Positions 1-7,795 of a stretch of DNA of 52,962 nt are shown piece after piece (position 1 is the first letter of the stretch; every line of letters begins with the position of its first letter). Made by a program: the position numbers and the translations under genes. The stretch covers positions 1 to 52,962 of the forward strand of contig CAIVAT010000189.1 in assembly GCA_903903985.1 (NCBI GenBank). The letters run 5' to 3'. The notes under the pieces were generated by a model that did not search any database, was not told the DNA's origin, and saw only the letters and a program-made list of their open reading frames with translations. This DNA is from an uncultured Bacteroidales bacterium (GTDB taxonomy: Bacteria > Bacteroidota > Bacteroidia > Bacteroidales > FEN-979).

Positions 1-131
1 GATAAACATGCCCTAAAGGTAAAAAAAAACACCCCGGGACACCCAAATAGCACACCCCTACAACATCATCTCGCTGTATATCTAATAGTTATGTTTTGGG
101 GTAGAAAAAAGTGTCGAAGTCAGGAGGATGG
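1..131. other. window-edge non-coding stretch
   Basis: I see no credible gene here. It is the sequence downstream of the purine nucleoside phosphorylase stop codon (complement of 132-134). It is A-rich and has a run of nine A at 22-30, with no convincing hairpin-plus-T terminator. Confidence 0.5.
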
Positions 132-941
132 TTACCCGGCGATCATCTCCCTGATGATCCGTGTTATGACAGGCTCCACGGCGCTTGCCGCATCGATGAC
201 ATGTTTGTGGGTTATTTCAACGATCTTTCCGGGCACGCCGAGGTCGGAGATGACCGAAACCGCGAAACACTTCAACCCCATATGGCGCGCTGCGATGACT
301 TCGGGAACGGTCGACATGCCCACGCAATCGGCCCCGATGGTGCGTATATAGCGATATTCTGCCGGTGTTTCATAGGTGGGGCCCGAAACGGCAGCATACA
401 CGCCCTGCTGCAGTTTGATGCCATGCTTCTTTGCAATTCCAAGGGCTTTTTCGACCAGGGTAGAGTCATAGGCATTTCCCATATCCGGGAAACGGGTGCC
501 GACCTCATCGTCATTTTTTCCGATCAGCGGGTTGTCTTTCATGAGGTTGATGTGATCGGTGATCACCATGATGTCGCCGACTTCAAAACCGGGATTCACC
601 CCGCCGCTGGCATTTGAAAGCACAAGCAGGTTGATACCTAAGAACTTCATGACCATCACGGGGAAGGTGAGTTCCTGCATGGTATAACCTTCATAATAGT
701 GAAACCGTCCCTGCATGGCCACAATGTTTTTTCCGCCCATGGTGCCGAAGATCAGTTGCCCTTGATGGCCGGCCACAGTGGAAACCGGGAAATTGGGAAT
801 AAATTCATAGGGGAGGGTTTGCTGGATATCAATTTCCTGGACCAATCCACCCAACCCGGTGCCAAGGATAATACCGACTTCCGGTTTCAGTGAAATCCTG
901 CTTTCAAGGTATTCAACGGTTTCTTTTATTTTTTTCAACAT
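132..941 (-). CDS. punA: purine nucleoside phosphorylase (trimeric, PNP/MTAP family)
   Basis: The 269-residue protein should catalyse phosphorolysis of purine (deoxy)nucleosides to free base and (deoxy)ribose 1-phosphate in cytosolic purine salvage. Family motifs are visible in order: GTGLGG phosphate loop (27-32), RFHYYEGY (79-86), SNASGG (109-114), GPTYETPAEYR (187-197) and GMSTVPEV (208-215). Length matches the trimeric family. I chose the ATG at 941 because the homology begins there; in-frame starts further upstream would lie deeper inside lpxK. The start overlaps the 3' end of lpxK by 29 bases, so translation is probably coupled and both belong to one minus-strand operon. The exact base preference (hypoxanthine/guanine versus broader) cannot be read from the sequence with certainty. 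Confidence 0.93.
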   Translation of the reverse strand: MLKKIKETVEYLESRISLKPEVGIILGTGLGGLVQEIDIQQTLPYEFIPNFPVSTVAGHQGQLIFGTMGGKNIVAMQGRFHYYEGYTMQELTFPVMVMKFLGINLLVLSNASGGVNPGFEVGDIMVITDHINLMKDNPLIGKNDDEVGTRFPDMGNAYDSTLVEKALGIAKKHGIKLQQGVYAAVSGPTYETPAEYRYIRTIGADCVGMSTVPEVIAARHMGLKCFAVSVISDLGVPGKIVEITHKHVIDAASAVEPVITRIIREMIAG

Positions 942-1980
942 AGCGTAAAATCTCGTTATCAAAATTTTCTTTATCGGTGCCATGAAAATCAATTTCCATG
1001 GGAACGCAAAATAACGGTAAATTTTTCAAATATACGCTAAGTTCGGGAGTTTTCAGCCGCATTACGTCCTTTTCCGTTGTTACCATGATTTTCTTCTGGG
1101 TGGGCAGGTCATGGAATTTCCTGGTTATTTCTTCAACGTCTTTGAGGGTATAAGGGTGATGATCAGCAAATTTCATAACGACCAGGTCGCTGCACATCCG
1201 TTCCAGGTGTTCCCGCAGGGGATAATCATTTGCGATGCCTGTGAAAAGCAGGATGTTGGTCACTTTGGCAGGAAAAACAAGGTCTAGGGTGTCAAAGACC
1301 TGTACCGGCTCCACGTATTTGACATAGGAGAAATAGATATGCTGGCGGCTCCCGGGTTTTAACTCTTCAATGATTCTTCTGCGGGTGATGGGGGAGAAGA
1401 TCTTTGGAGTTTTCGTAACGATGATGATGTCGGCCCTTGCAGCTCCGCCGCGGAATTCACGCAAGGTGCCCGATGGCAGGAGCATGTCTTCCGAATACAT
1501 GCGGTGATAATCGGTCAGCAGGATGGATAATCCCGGTTTTACATACCGGTGCTGAAAAGCATCATCGAGCATGATGATATCCAGGGAGGGGTATTTTTCA
1601 AGTAATTTCTGGATACCGCGGCTGCGTTTTTCATCAACTGCAACCTTGACCTCTTCGAATTTTTTCAGGAACTGCAAAGGCTCGTCCCCGATATACTTGA
1701 CGTTCGAGCGTTTGGAGGCAAGGATATAACCACTGCTCTGGCGCCCGTAACCCCGGCTCAGGGTGGCAATGAAGTTCGCAGGGGAAAGGAGCCTGATGAG
1801 GTATTCGATATGGGGTGTTTTCCCGGTTCCGCCGTATGAAAGGTTTCCGACCGAGATGATTGGCTTGTCAAATGTCCGGGAAGGCAGCAGATGCAGGTCG
1901 AACATCATATTTCTCACCTGCATGGCCAGTCCATAGCATAAGGAAACAGGAAATAAGATAACCTGCAGGATCCGTGTCAT
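913..1980 (-). CDS. lpxK: tetraacyldisaccharide 4'-kinase LpxK
   Basis: LpxK phosphorylates the 4' position of the tetraacyldisaccharide 1-phosphate to give lipid IVA, at the inner face of the cytoplasmic membrane. The 355-residue protein has a hydrophobic N-terminal segment (about 4-20) typical of this membrane-anchored enzyme. A P-loop follows at 46-55 (NLSYGGTGKT), and LDDAFQHR lies near residue 135, matching the family's DDGxQH element. The ATG at 1980 is preferred because it is preceded by a clear AGGAGA ribosome site, unusual for this genome, and matches the family's N-terminus. It is the middle gene of a receiver-lpxK-PNP operon: 16 bases follow the receiver stop and its 3' end overlaps PNP. 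Confidence 0.95.
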   Translation of the reverse strand: MTRILQVILFPVSLCYGLAMQVRNMMFDLHLLPSRTFDKPIISVGNLSYGGTGKTPHIEYLIRLLSPANFIATLSRGYGRQSSGYILASKRSNVKYIGDEPLQFLKKFEEVKVAVDEKRSRGIQKLLEKYPSLDIIMLDDAFQHRYVKPGLSILLTDYHRMYSEDMLLPSGTLREFRGGAARADIIIVTKTPKIFSPITRRRIIEELKPGSRQHIYFSYVKYVEPVQVFDTLDLVFPAKVTNILLFTGIANDYPLREHLERMCSDLVVMKFADHHPYTLKDVEEITRKFHDLPTQKKIMVTTEKDVMRLKTPELSVYLKNLPLFCVPMEIDFHGTDKENFDNEILRYVEKNKRNR

Positions 1981-1996
1981 AAATGATTCTCCTAAA

Positions 1997-2407
1997 TTAG
2001 GAAAAATTATCACCCGCCAGGGTTTTTTCCCTGGCAAGGTAACGGACATTCTTAAGGAGCCCGGAAATCCCGGCATCCGGATTCCTGGTCTTGACTACAT
2101 AATCGCAGGCGCCTGCTTCCAGGAGCTTTCCCGCTAGCTGAGGATCTTCAAAAGTGTCAAAGAAGACAACCCGGGTGGAAGGAGCGATTTCCAGGACGGA
2201 TTGTAAAAAATCGAACCCGCTGCGATCGCCTGTGAAAAAACTGGTGATTAAAAAATCGGGTCGGATGTTTTTTTGCAAGCGATACAAACACTCTTCTCCT
2301 GATGGAAAAGTTTGAACCTGTGCACACTTGTTGATTTCAAGATGATACCTGACCAGATTCCGGTGAATCGGATTTTTATCAACCACAAATATCACAGATG
2401 TTTTCAT
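1997..2407 (-). CDS. degenerate response-regulator receiver domain protein
   Basis: This 136-residue protein is a single receiver (REC) fold with no output domain. The alpha/beta pattern is intact: beta1 VIFVVDKN, the helix ending YRLQKN, beta3 PDFLITS, beta4 RVVFFD and beta5 CDYVVK. The phosphorylation chemistry is not. The acceptor Asp position is Ser56, the second acidic residue after beta1 is Lys11, and the conserved Thr/Ser of beta4 is Asp84. Asp10 and the conserved Lys106 remain. It is therefore probably a phosphorylation-independent pseudo-receiver acting through protein contacts. It is the first gene of the lpxK operon, with 16 bases to lpxK. A link to envelope biogenesis is inference from that position only. 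Confidence 0.85.
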   Translation of the reverse strand: MKTSVIFVVDKNPIHRNLVRYHLEINKCAQVQTFPSGEECLYRLQKNIRPDFLITSFFTGDRSGFDFLQSVLEIAPSTRVVFFDTFEDPQLAGKLLEAGACDYVVKTRNPDAGISGLLKNVRYLAREKTLAGDNFS

Positions 2408-2436
2408 GCTCCCAAGCTTGCTAAGGTTATGCTTGC

Positions 2437-2454
2437 CAAATTTTGCAAAATTTG
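2437..2454. promoter_or_regulatory. 18-bp perfect palindrome, candidate operator
   Basis: CAAATTTTGCAAAATTTG is perfectly self-complementary. It lies 30 bases before the receiver start and about 78 bases before the -7 element of the divergent aldo/keto reductase. Position and symmetry suit a dimeric regulator, but no regulator is known for it. Confidence 0.4.
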
Positions 2455-2531
2455 CCTCGTGAAAGTACCGGGAAGCGGTAAACTTTTAAACATGTTATGA
2501 ACAGGATTGATAAGAAGAATTTTTTTGACCT

Positions 2532-2539
2532 TACTTTTG
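2532..2539 (+). promoter_or_regulatory. Bacteroidota -7 element (TACTTTTG) for the aldo/keto reductase
   Basis: It matches TAnnTTTG and a TTG lies about 20 bases upstream. Its position after the ATG at 2497 argues that translation starts at 2563. Confidence 0.65.
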
Positions 2540-2562
2540 CCGGCAATCAAAAAACCAGCAGT

Positions 2563-3465
2563 ATGAATACAACAACCCTTGCAAAGGATCTTGAATTATC
2601 ACGAATCGTCCATGGACATTGGAGACTGGCCGAATGGAACCTGTCGGGTCAGGAATTACTGAAATTGACCGAACAAGCCATGGAACAGGGGATAACAGCC
2701 TTTGATCATGCAGATATCTACGGTGATTACCGGTGCGAAAAAATGTTCGGCGATGCGATCAGCCTGAAACCCGGTCTGCGCAGGGATATCCGGATCATTA
2801 CCAAATGCGGCATTAAACTGGTATCAGCCAGGTTTCCAGGCCGTAAGCTGAAGTGTTATGATTACAGCTTCGATCACATTCTCTCTTCGGTGGATAATTC
2901 CTTAACAAACTTCAGGACAAACTACATCGACCTGCTCCTGTTACACCGGCCTGCCCCGTTTTTTAATCCTGAAGAGGTGGCGAAAGCGTTTTCACATCTG
3001 AAAAAGGAAGGGAAGGTGCTGCATTTCGGCGTTTCCAATTTCAACCCGTTGCAATTTGGAATGCTGAGTGCTTATACCGATGAAAAGCTGGTGACCAATC
3101 AGGTGGAGTTGTCTCCCTATTGCCTGGAGCATTTTGAAAACGGCAACATCGATTTTTTCCTGAAAGAAAAAGTAAAACCGATGGCATGGTCGCCCTTGGC
3201 CGGCGGCCGGCTGATGAATCCGCAGGATGAAAAAGGAAGGAGAATCGCTCATGCTCTTTCTGAAGTAGCCGCTGAGTTGAATGCTGATTCAATTGACAAG
3301 GTTATTCTTTCGTGGTTGCTGAAACATCCCGCTTCGATCATCCCCATTGTGGGCACCGGCCGGATTGACCGGTTGAAAATCGCAGCGGAAGCCTTGCATA
3401 TTGACATGGATATGGAGCAGTGGTATAAGATTTATAATGCTTCCACGGGGGTTGATTTGCCATAG
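2563..3465 (+). CDS. aldo/keto reductase (YdhF-like)
   Basis: A 300-residue NAD(P)H-dependent oxidoreductase of the aldo/keto reductase TIM-barrel family, expected to reduce carbonyl compounds in the cytosol. The catalytic tetrad is visible: Asp and Tyr in FDHADIYGDY, Lys in IITKCG and His in LLLLHRP. GVSNF follows, and the C-terminal cofactor region is IIPIVGTGR. The closest family resemblance is to the YdhF group. The start at 2563 is chosen because a good -7 element lies at 2532-2539, downstream of the longer in-frame ATG. Its stop codon falls inside a perfect inverted repeat. The substrate is unknown. Confidence 0.88.
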   Translation: MNTTTLAKDLELSRIVHGHWRLAEWNLSGQELLKLTEQAMEQGITAFDHADIYGDYRCEKMFGDAISLKPGLRRDIRIITKCGIKLVSARFPGRKLKCYDYSFDHILSSVDNSLTNFRTNYIDLLLLHRPAPFFNPEEVAKAFSHLKKEGKVLHFGVSNFNPLQFGMLSAYTDEKLVTNQVELSPYCLEHFENGNIDFFLKEKVKPMAWSPLAGGRLMNPQDEKGRRIAHALSEVAAELNADSIDKVILSWLLKHPASIIPIVGTGRIDRLKIAAEALHIDMDMEQWYKIYNASTGVDLP

Positions 3466-3503
3466 AACCCTTCGAGGGTCAAAGACCCTCGAAGGGTTCT
3501 ATG
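3461..3503. repeat. perfect REP-like inverted repeat
   Basis: Two exactly complementary 20-base arms (3461-3480 and 3484-3503) are separated by AAA. The arms contain the core CCTTCGAGGGTC. The left arm includes the stop codon of the aldo/keto reductase. With no T-run it is a poor intrinsic terminator. Its core recurs around the adjacent RAYT remnant, which suggests a REP element. Confidence 0.75.
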
Positions 3504-3504
3504 G

Positions 3505-4035
3505 ATTAGCGTGTATAAAAATAAAGTTATCTCTATCACCAAAATAATCAAAAACCACTTTTCGATCGACAAATGTAATTGAATCGGACAAAATAATCCC
3601 ATACGAGGAAAATTCCCAATCCTGTGTTTTCCCTACAAGCCGATCATTTACGGGGTTTGAATGAATGTATTGAATCAGCCGGATAAAGTATTTTTCAGTA
3701 TTAACCGGCTTTCGCTGGAAATTACTTTAAAAATACTACCCATGCGATGATATTTATTATTGTATGATTGGGCATAACTGTTGAAAAAATGCGAGAACTG
3801 GTAACTGATTGCCCGAGACATCGGAGACCCTCGAAGAGTTAATTCTGACTTTATCTGGACAAAAAAATGAAAATGATTTGGCATAAGGCAATAAGCGAAA
3901 GGATCAGCAATAGGAACTATGTATTTCATATAGCCTGAAAGAAACTTTTAGTAATCAGCCCTATCGTAAAAAAGTTTTCACGCCCATTGGCATGATTGCA
4001 TATATGGTATTAGTTCCCAGGTTCTAATGGAGTTT
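3505..4035 (-). pseudogene. decayed REP-associated tyrosine transposase (RAYT, Y1/HUH family)
   Basis: Read on the minus strand, pieces of one RAYT-type Y1 transposase lie in order but in different frames. An N-terminal piece near 4000-4010 reads NTIY. A neighbouring frame gives GRENFFT near 3975, and DYxKFLSGYMKYIVP carries an in-frame TAA. The central piece (3675-3929) reads AYCLMPNHFHFFVQI, which holds the HxH metal-binding motif, then RAISYQFSHFFNSYAQSYN. A further frameshift near 3720 leads to the C-terminal piece YFIRLIQYIHSNPVNDR and DWEFSSYG. At least two frameshifts and a stop make it non-functional. The edges are approximate. REP-like palindromes flank and invade it. This is the only transposase-like remnant in the window. 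Confidence 0.8.
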
Positions 4036-4062
4036 TTTTCATATCTTGAGATTGCATATTAC

Positions 4063-4181
4063 GCTTCGAGGGTTTTCGACTAATCGAAGTGTTTCTGCTT
4101 AATCGTCTTTGGTATGAAAAGGTAATACACTTTGTTAAGCCTATTAAACTCTTCGAGCGGTCTCACAGACCTTCGAGGGTG
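4063..4181. repeat. degenerate REP-like palindromes
   Basis: Two imperfect copies of the same CTTCGAGGGT core lie upstream of the RAYT remnant. One is at about 4063-4088 (CTTCGA...TCGAAG). The other is at about 4150-4181 (CTTCGAGCGGTCTC, then AGACCTTCGAGGGT, with GGTCT/AGACC arms). Another half-copy is inside the remnant near 3828 (GACCCTCGAAGAG). Confidence 0.6.
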
Positions 4182-4190
4182 TTTTATGTG

Positions 4191-4198
4191 TATCTTTG
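4191..4198 (+). promoter_or_regulatory. -7 element (TATCTTTG) for nif3
   Basis: It matches TAnnTTTG and ends 24 bases before the nif3 ATG. It abuts the REP-like palindromes. Confidence 0.65.
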
Positions 4199-4222
4199 GC
4201 TTTTAAAACTCAACCCCGGCAA

Positions 4223-5317
4223 ATGAAAATTGCTGAAATCACCAATCACCTTGAATCGCTTTGCCCGCTGTCATTGCAGGAAGAGTATGACAACTGCGGA
4301 TTGCTTTTGGGTAACCCGGATCATGAATTCCTGAAGGCGCTGTTGTGCCTTGACCTTACCGAAGAGGTGATGGCCGAAGCCATTGATCGCCAGTGTAACC
4401 TGGTTATTTCACATCACCCTTTTATTTTCAGGGGACTGAAAAAAATTACACCGGGTCAGCCCGAAACGGCGGTCATTACCATGGCCATCAAAAACGACAT
4501 AGCCGTCTACGCAATCCATACCAACCTGGACAATACACTCAACGGGCTGAATGCCTTTGTGCTTTCCCGGCTGGGAATTTCCAGGTATCGTATCTTAAGC
4601 CCTAAAACAGGGATGTTGTTGAAACTTGCCGTTTTTTGCCCGGTCGACCATGCCGGAACGGTGAGGCAGGCGATGTTTGTTGCAGGTGCCGGACATATCG
4701 GCAATTACGATTGCTGCAGCTATAATGTCAATGGCGAGGGAACCTTCAGGGCATCGGAAAAGGCTAATCCGTATGTTGGTGAGGCCAATACCGTTCATGT
4801 TGAAAAGGAAATACGTGTCGAAGTTATTTTTCCAAGGTACCTTGAACACAGGATTATCAGTGCCATGATTGCTGTGCATCCTTACGAAGAGGTGGCGTAT
4901 GATATTTACCCGCTCGACAACAAACTCATCCATGCCGGAGCCGGTCTCATCGGTGAACTGGAGGAACCGCTTGATGAAAACAAGTTCCTGGAACTGGTCA
5001 GGAAAAACCTTGATATTCCCGTGATCAGGCATTCGCAACTTCTTAAACGACCGGTGAAATCAGTTGCATTATGCACAGGCTCAGGAAGTTTTCTTATCCG
5101 GGAGGCAATCAGCGCCAAAGCGGATGTTTACCTCACCGCCGATTTGAAATACCATGATTTCTTTGGAATGGAAAACAAGCTGTTACTCGCTGATATTGGG
5201 CACTATGAAAGCGAACAGGGGGTAAAAGAATGGCTTCATGCTGCGCTTATTGAAAAATTTCCTAATTTTGCATTCCTTATTTCAGAAGTAAATACCAATC
5301 CTGTTCATTATTTTTAA
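4223..5317 (+). CDS. Nif3-like dinuclear metal protein (GTP cyclohydrolase 1 type 2 family)
   Basis: A 364-residue NIF3/YbgI-family protein. The metal-ligand motifs are present: ISHHPFIF near 63-70, AIHTNLD near 95-101 and GHYESE near 332. Length and spacing indicate the longer form with an inserted PII-like domain in the middle (roughly 130-240). The biochemical role of the family is unsettled, so annotation as GTP cyclohydrolase should be treated as nominal. I chose the ATG at 4223 because the promoter element at 4191-4198 lies just before it. The C4 zinc-ribbon gene follows after 10 bases, a pairing I recall as common in Bacteroidota. Confidence 0.9.
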   Translation: MKIAEITNHLESLCPLSLQEEYDNCGLLLGNPDHEFLKALLCLDLTEEVMAEAIDRQCNLVISHHPFIFRGLKKITPGQPETAVITMAIKNDIAVYAIHTNLDNTLNGLNAFVLSRLGISRYRILSPKTGMLLKLAVFCPVDHAGTVRQAMFVAGAGHIGNYDCCSYNVNGEGTFRASEKANPYVGEANTVHVEKEIRVEVIFPRYLEHRIISAMIAVHPYEEVAYDIYPLDNKLIHAGAGLIGELEEPLDENKFLELVRKNLDIPVIRHSQLLKRPVKSVALCTGSGSFLIREAISAKADVYLTADLKYHDFFGMENKLLLADIGHYESEQGVKEWLHAALIEKFPNFAFLISEVNTNPVHYF

Positions 5318-5327
5318 AAAAGAGTTT

Positions 5328-6245
5328 ATGGCAAAACCAACAAGCAAGCCAATCGCTACCTCCAAGCCATCAAAATTAGCAAAGAAACCTGTTGTCAAAG
5401 GAGATGCACCGGCAAGCGCAGATGCAGTAAAAAGTGAAGAGTCGATTGAAGAAAAAGCGGTTGTAAAGGTTACTACCAAAGCCAAACATGAAGGTGGTGA
5501 TGACAAAAGCGAAATTACCATTGAAAAAAAGTTAGTTGCACTTTACAGCCTTCAACAGGTTGATTCACAGGTTGATAAAATCCGGATCATCCGTGGTGAG
5601 CTGCCTTTGGAAGTCCAGGACCTGGAAGATGAAATTGCCGGGCTCGAAACCCGCGTCGACAACCAGATCCAGGAAACGCTGGTCATGGAAAAATCGATCA
5701 TTGAAAAGAGAACCTCCGTGAAAGACGCGCTGGCGCTGATTAAAAAGTACGAAGACCAGCAGATGAATGTCAGGAACAACCGGGAATACGACTCCCTGAC
5801 CAAGGAGATCGAATACCAGAACCTGGAAATTCAATTGTCTGAAAAAAGGGCCAAAGAGTTTCAGCTGAGTCTCGATTTAAAAAAAGAAGAGATAGAAAAC
5901 TACCAGAAGTTGCTGCAGGACCGTGAAAATGACCTGGAGATCAAGCGCAATGAACTGGAAGATATCATAGCGGAAACTGAAAAGGAAGAGAGCGATTTGC
6001 TCAAGACCTCCGAAGAAAACAAGCAATTTATCGAAGAACGGTTGCTCACCGCCTACTCCCGGATCAGGAAAAATGCCCGGAACGGTCTCGCGGTGGTTCA
6101 GATCGAACGCGACGCGTGTGGCGGCTGCTTTAACAAGATACCACCGCAACACCAGCTGGATATCAGGATGCATAAGAAAATCATTGTTTGCGAATATTGC
6201 GGCCGGATCCTGGTTGATGATGGCATCGTGAACGAAATGCATTGA
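5328..6245 (+). CDS. coiled-coil protein with C-terminal C4 zinc ribbon
   Basis: A 305-residue protein of the DUF164 / C4-type zinc-ribbon family. Residues 1-65 are a Lys/Ala/Ser-rich, probably disordered extension. Residues about 70-250 form a long charged coiled coil. The C-terminus has Cys264, Cys267, Cys288 and Cys291 in CxxC pairs (ACGGCF and VCEYCG), a textbook zinc ribbon. It is probably nucleic-acid- or protein-binding, but its function is not known. It sits 10 bases after nif3, and its TGA overlaps the ATG of the next gene, so the three form one transcription unit. Confidence 0.87.
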   Translation: MAKPTSKPIATSKPSKLAKKPVVKGDAPASADAVKSEESIEEKAVVKVTTKAKHEGGDDKSEITIEKKLVALYSLQQVDSQVDKIRIIRGELPLEVQDLEDEIAGLETRVDNQIQETLVMEKSIIEKRTSVKDALALIKKYEDQQMNVRNNREYDSLTKEIEYQNLEIQLSEKRAKEFQLSLDLKKEEIENYQKLLQDRENDLEIKRNELEDIIAETEKEESDLLKTSEENKQFIEERLLTAYSRIRKNARNGLAVVQIERDACGGCFNKIPPQHQLDIRMHKKIIVCEYCGRILVDDGIVNEMH

Positions 6246-7795
6246 TGGTCATCAGAATGACATCATGGAAGGCACCATGGACCAGGCTCATCCTGATCGC
6301 TGGTGCCTTTCTGCTTTTTATGCCCGGGGCATTTTCACAGTATGATTACAATCCGAACTGCCAGCATGCATATGAAGCAATCCTTTCACTCCGGTTTTCT
6401 GAGGCACGCACCCTCATCGCCATTGAAAAAAAGGCCGGGCCGGGCAACCTGATCCCGGTATACCTTGAAAATTACATTGATTTTTTAACGCTGGTCATCG
6501 GGGAAGAACGGGGTGTTTACGACCGGTTAAAAACCAATAGAAGCAAAAGAATTAAAGTCCTTGAACAGGGCAAGGATGATACTCCTTATTACAATTTTTG
6601 TCTTGGAGAACTTCACCTCCAGTGGGCTTTGGCAAAACTAAAATTCGGGGATTATTCCTCGGCCGCCTTTGAAATTCACAGGGCCTATGCATTTTTTTCC
6701 GCCAATGAAGCCAGGTATCCGTCTTTCCTGATCAATAAACTGGGAATGGGGGTGGTGCATGTCATGGCAGGACTTGTTCCCGACAATTACAAATGGATCA
6801 GCAACCTGATTGGCTTCGAAGGATCAATAGACGATGGGCTGAGCGAAATCAAAGAGGTCGCCGGCTATCATGGCACCGATAAAATGATCAGGATGTATAA
6901 GCCCGAGGCCGCTTTTTTTCTTGCATTCCTGGCACTGAACCTGCAAAAAGACAAACGGGATGCATTACCCTTGCTTGATCTGTTGAAAACCCAGCCGGAT
7001 GGAGAGTCTTCATTGAAAAGCCCGTTGCTGATCTTTGCCAGGGCATCCATCCTGTTGAAAAACGGTTTCAGCAACGATGCCCTGGCCGTATTGCAGGAAC
7101 GCCGGGTGCTTTCACAAACTTTTCCGTTTTGCTATCTCGATTACCTTGAAGGCATGGCACGGCTTAACAACCTGGACTATTCGGCCGCTGTTTACTTTGA
7201 AAGGTTTATCGCCGGTTTCAGGGGCATGAATTACATTCGTTCTGCCAGTCAGAAACTCGCCTGGATCGCACTGTTAAAGGGGGACTCTGCCGGCTTTTAT
7301 CAAAAGACATCCCAGGTTCTAAAACTGGGTTCGTCGCTGGTGGATGAAGACAAGCAGGCGGAATATGAAGCAACGACCGGAACCGTGCCAAACATCATTT
7401 TGCTGAGGTCCAGGCTGTTGTTTGATGGTGGGTCTTACGACCTGGCGCTCAGGGAGCTGCTGAACAACTCCGTTAAAACGATCGTTAAATCAAAACGTGA
7501 TTTCATCGAGTACACCTACCGCCTTGGAAGGATATACCATGAGACCGGGTACCTTGTAAAAGCGCTTGATAACTACAACCAAACGATTGCCCGTGGTAAA
7601 AATGAACCTTACTATTTTGCCGCAGGCGCGGCTTGCCAGATGGGATTGATCTATGAAAACAAAGGCGCTTATGCCAGGGCCGACAGCGCCTATCATCTCT
7701 GTTTGTCAATCAAACCCCGGGAATACAAAACCAGCCTTCACCAAAAGGCAAAGGCTGGCTTGAACAGGCTGAAAAAAGTGCAGCCTAAAATCTAA
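6245..7795 (+). CDS. exported tetratricopeptide-repeat protein
   Basis: This 516-residue protein starts with a basic N-terminus, a hydrophobic core (LILIAGAFLLFMPGAFS) and a likely signal-peptidase site near residue 31, so it is exported to the periplasm or outer membrane. The rest is helical with several TPR-like units, most clearly near the C-terminus (YRLGRIYHETGYLVKALDNY; ACQMGLIYENKGAYARADSAY). TPR proteins act as scaffolds; the partner is unknown. The ATG overlaps the preceding TGA (TGATG), giving translational coupling. Its 3' end overlaps the convergent FadL-like gene by 11 bases. Confidence 0.8.
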   Translation: MVIRMTSWKAPWTRLILIAGAFLLFMPGAFSQYDYNPNCQHAYEAILSLRFSEARTLIAIEKKAGPGNLIPVYLENYIDFLTLVIGEERGVYDRLKTNRSKRIKVLEQGKDDTPYYNFCLGELHLQWALAKLKFGDYSSAAFEIHRAYAFFSANEARYPSFLINKLGMGVVHVMAGLVPDNYKWISNLIGFEGSIDDGLSEIKEVAGYHGTDKMIRMYKPEAAFFLAFLALNLQKDKRDALPLLDLLKTQPDGESSLKSPLLIFARASILLKNGFSNDALAVLQERRVLSQTFPFCYLDYLEGMARLNNLDYSAAVYFERFIAGFRGMNYIRSASQKLAWIALLKGDSAGFYQKTSQVLKLGSSLVDEDKQAEYEATTGTVPNIILLRSRLLFDGGSYDLALRELLNNSVKTIVKSKRDFIEYTYRLGRIYHETGYLVKALDNYNQTIARGKNEPYYFAAGAACQMGLIYENKGAYARADSAYHLCLSIKPREYKTSLHQKAKAGLNRLKKVQPKI

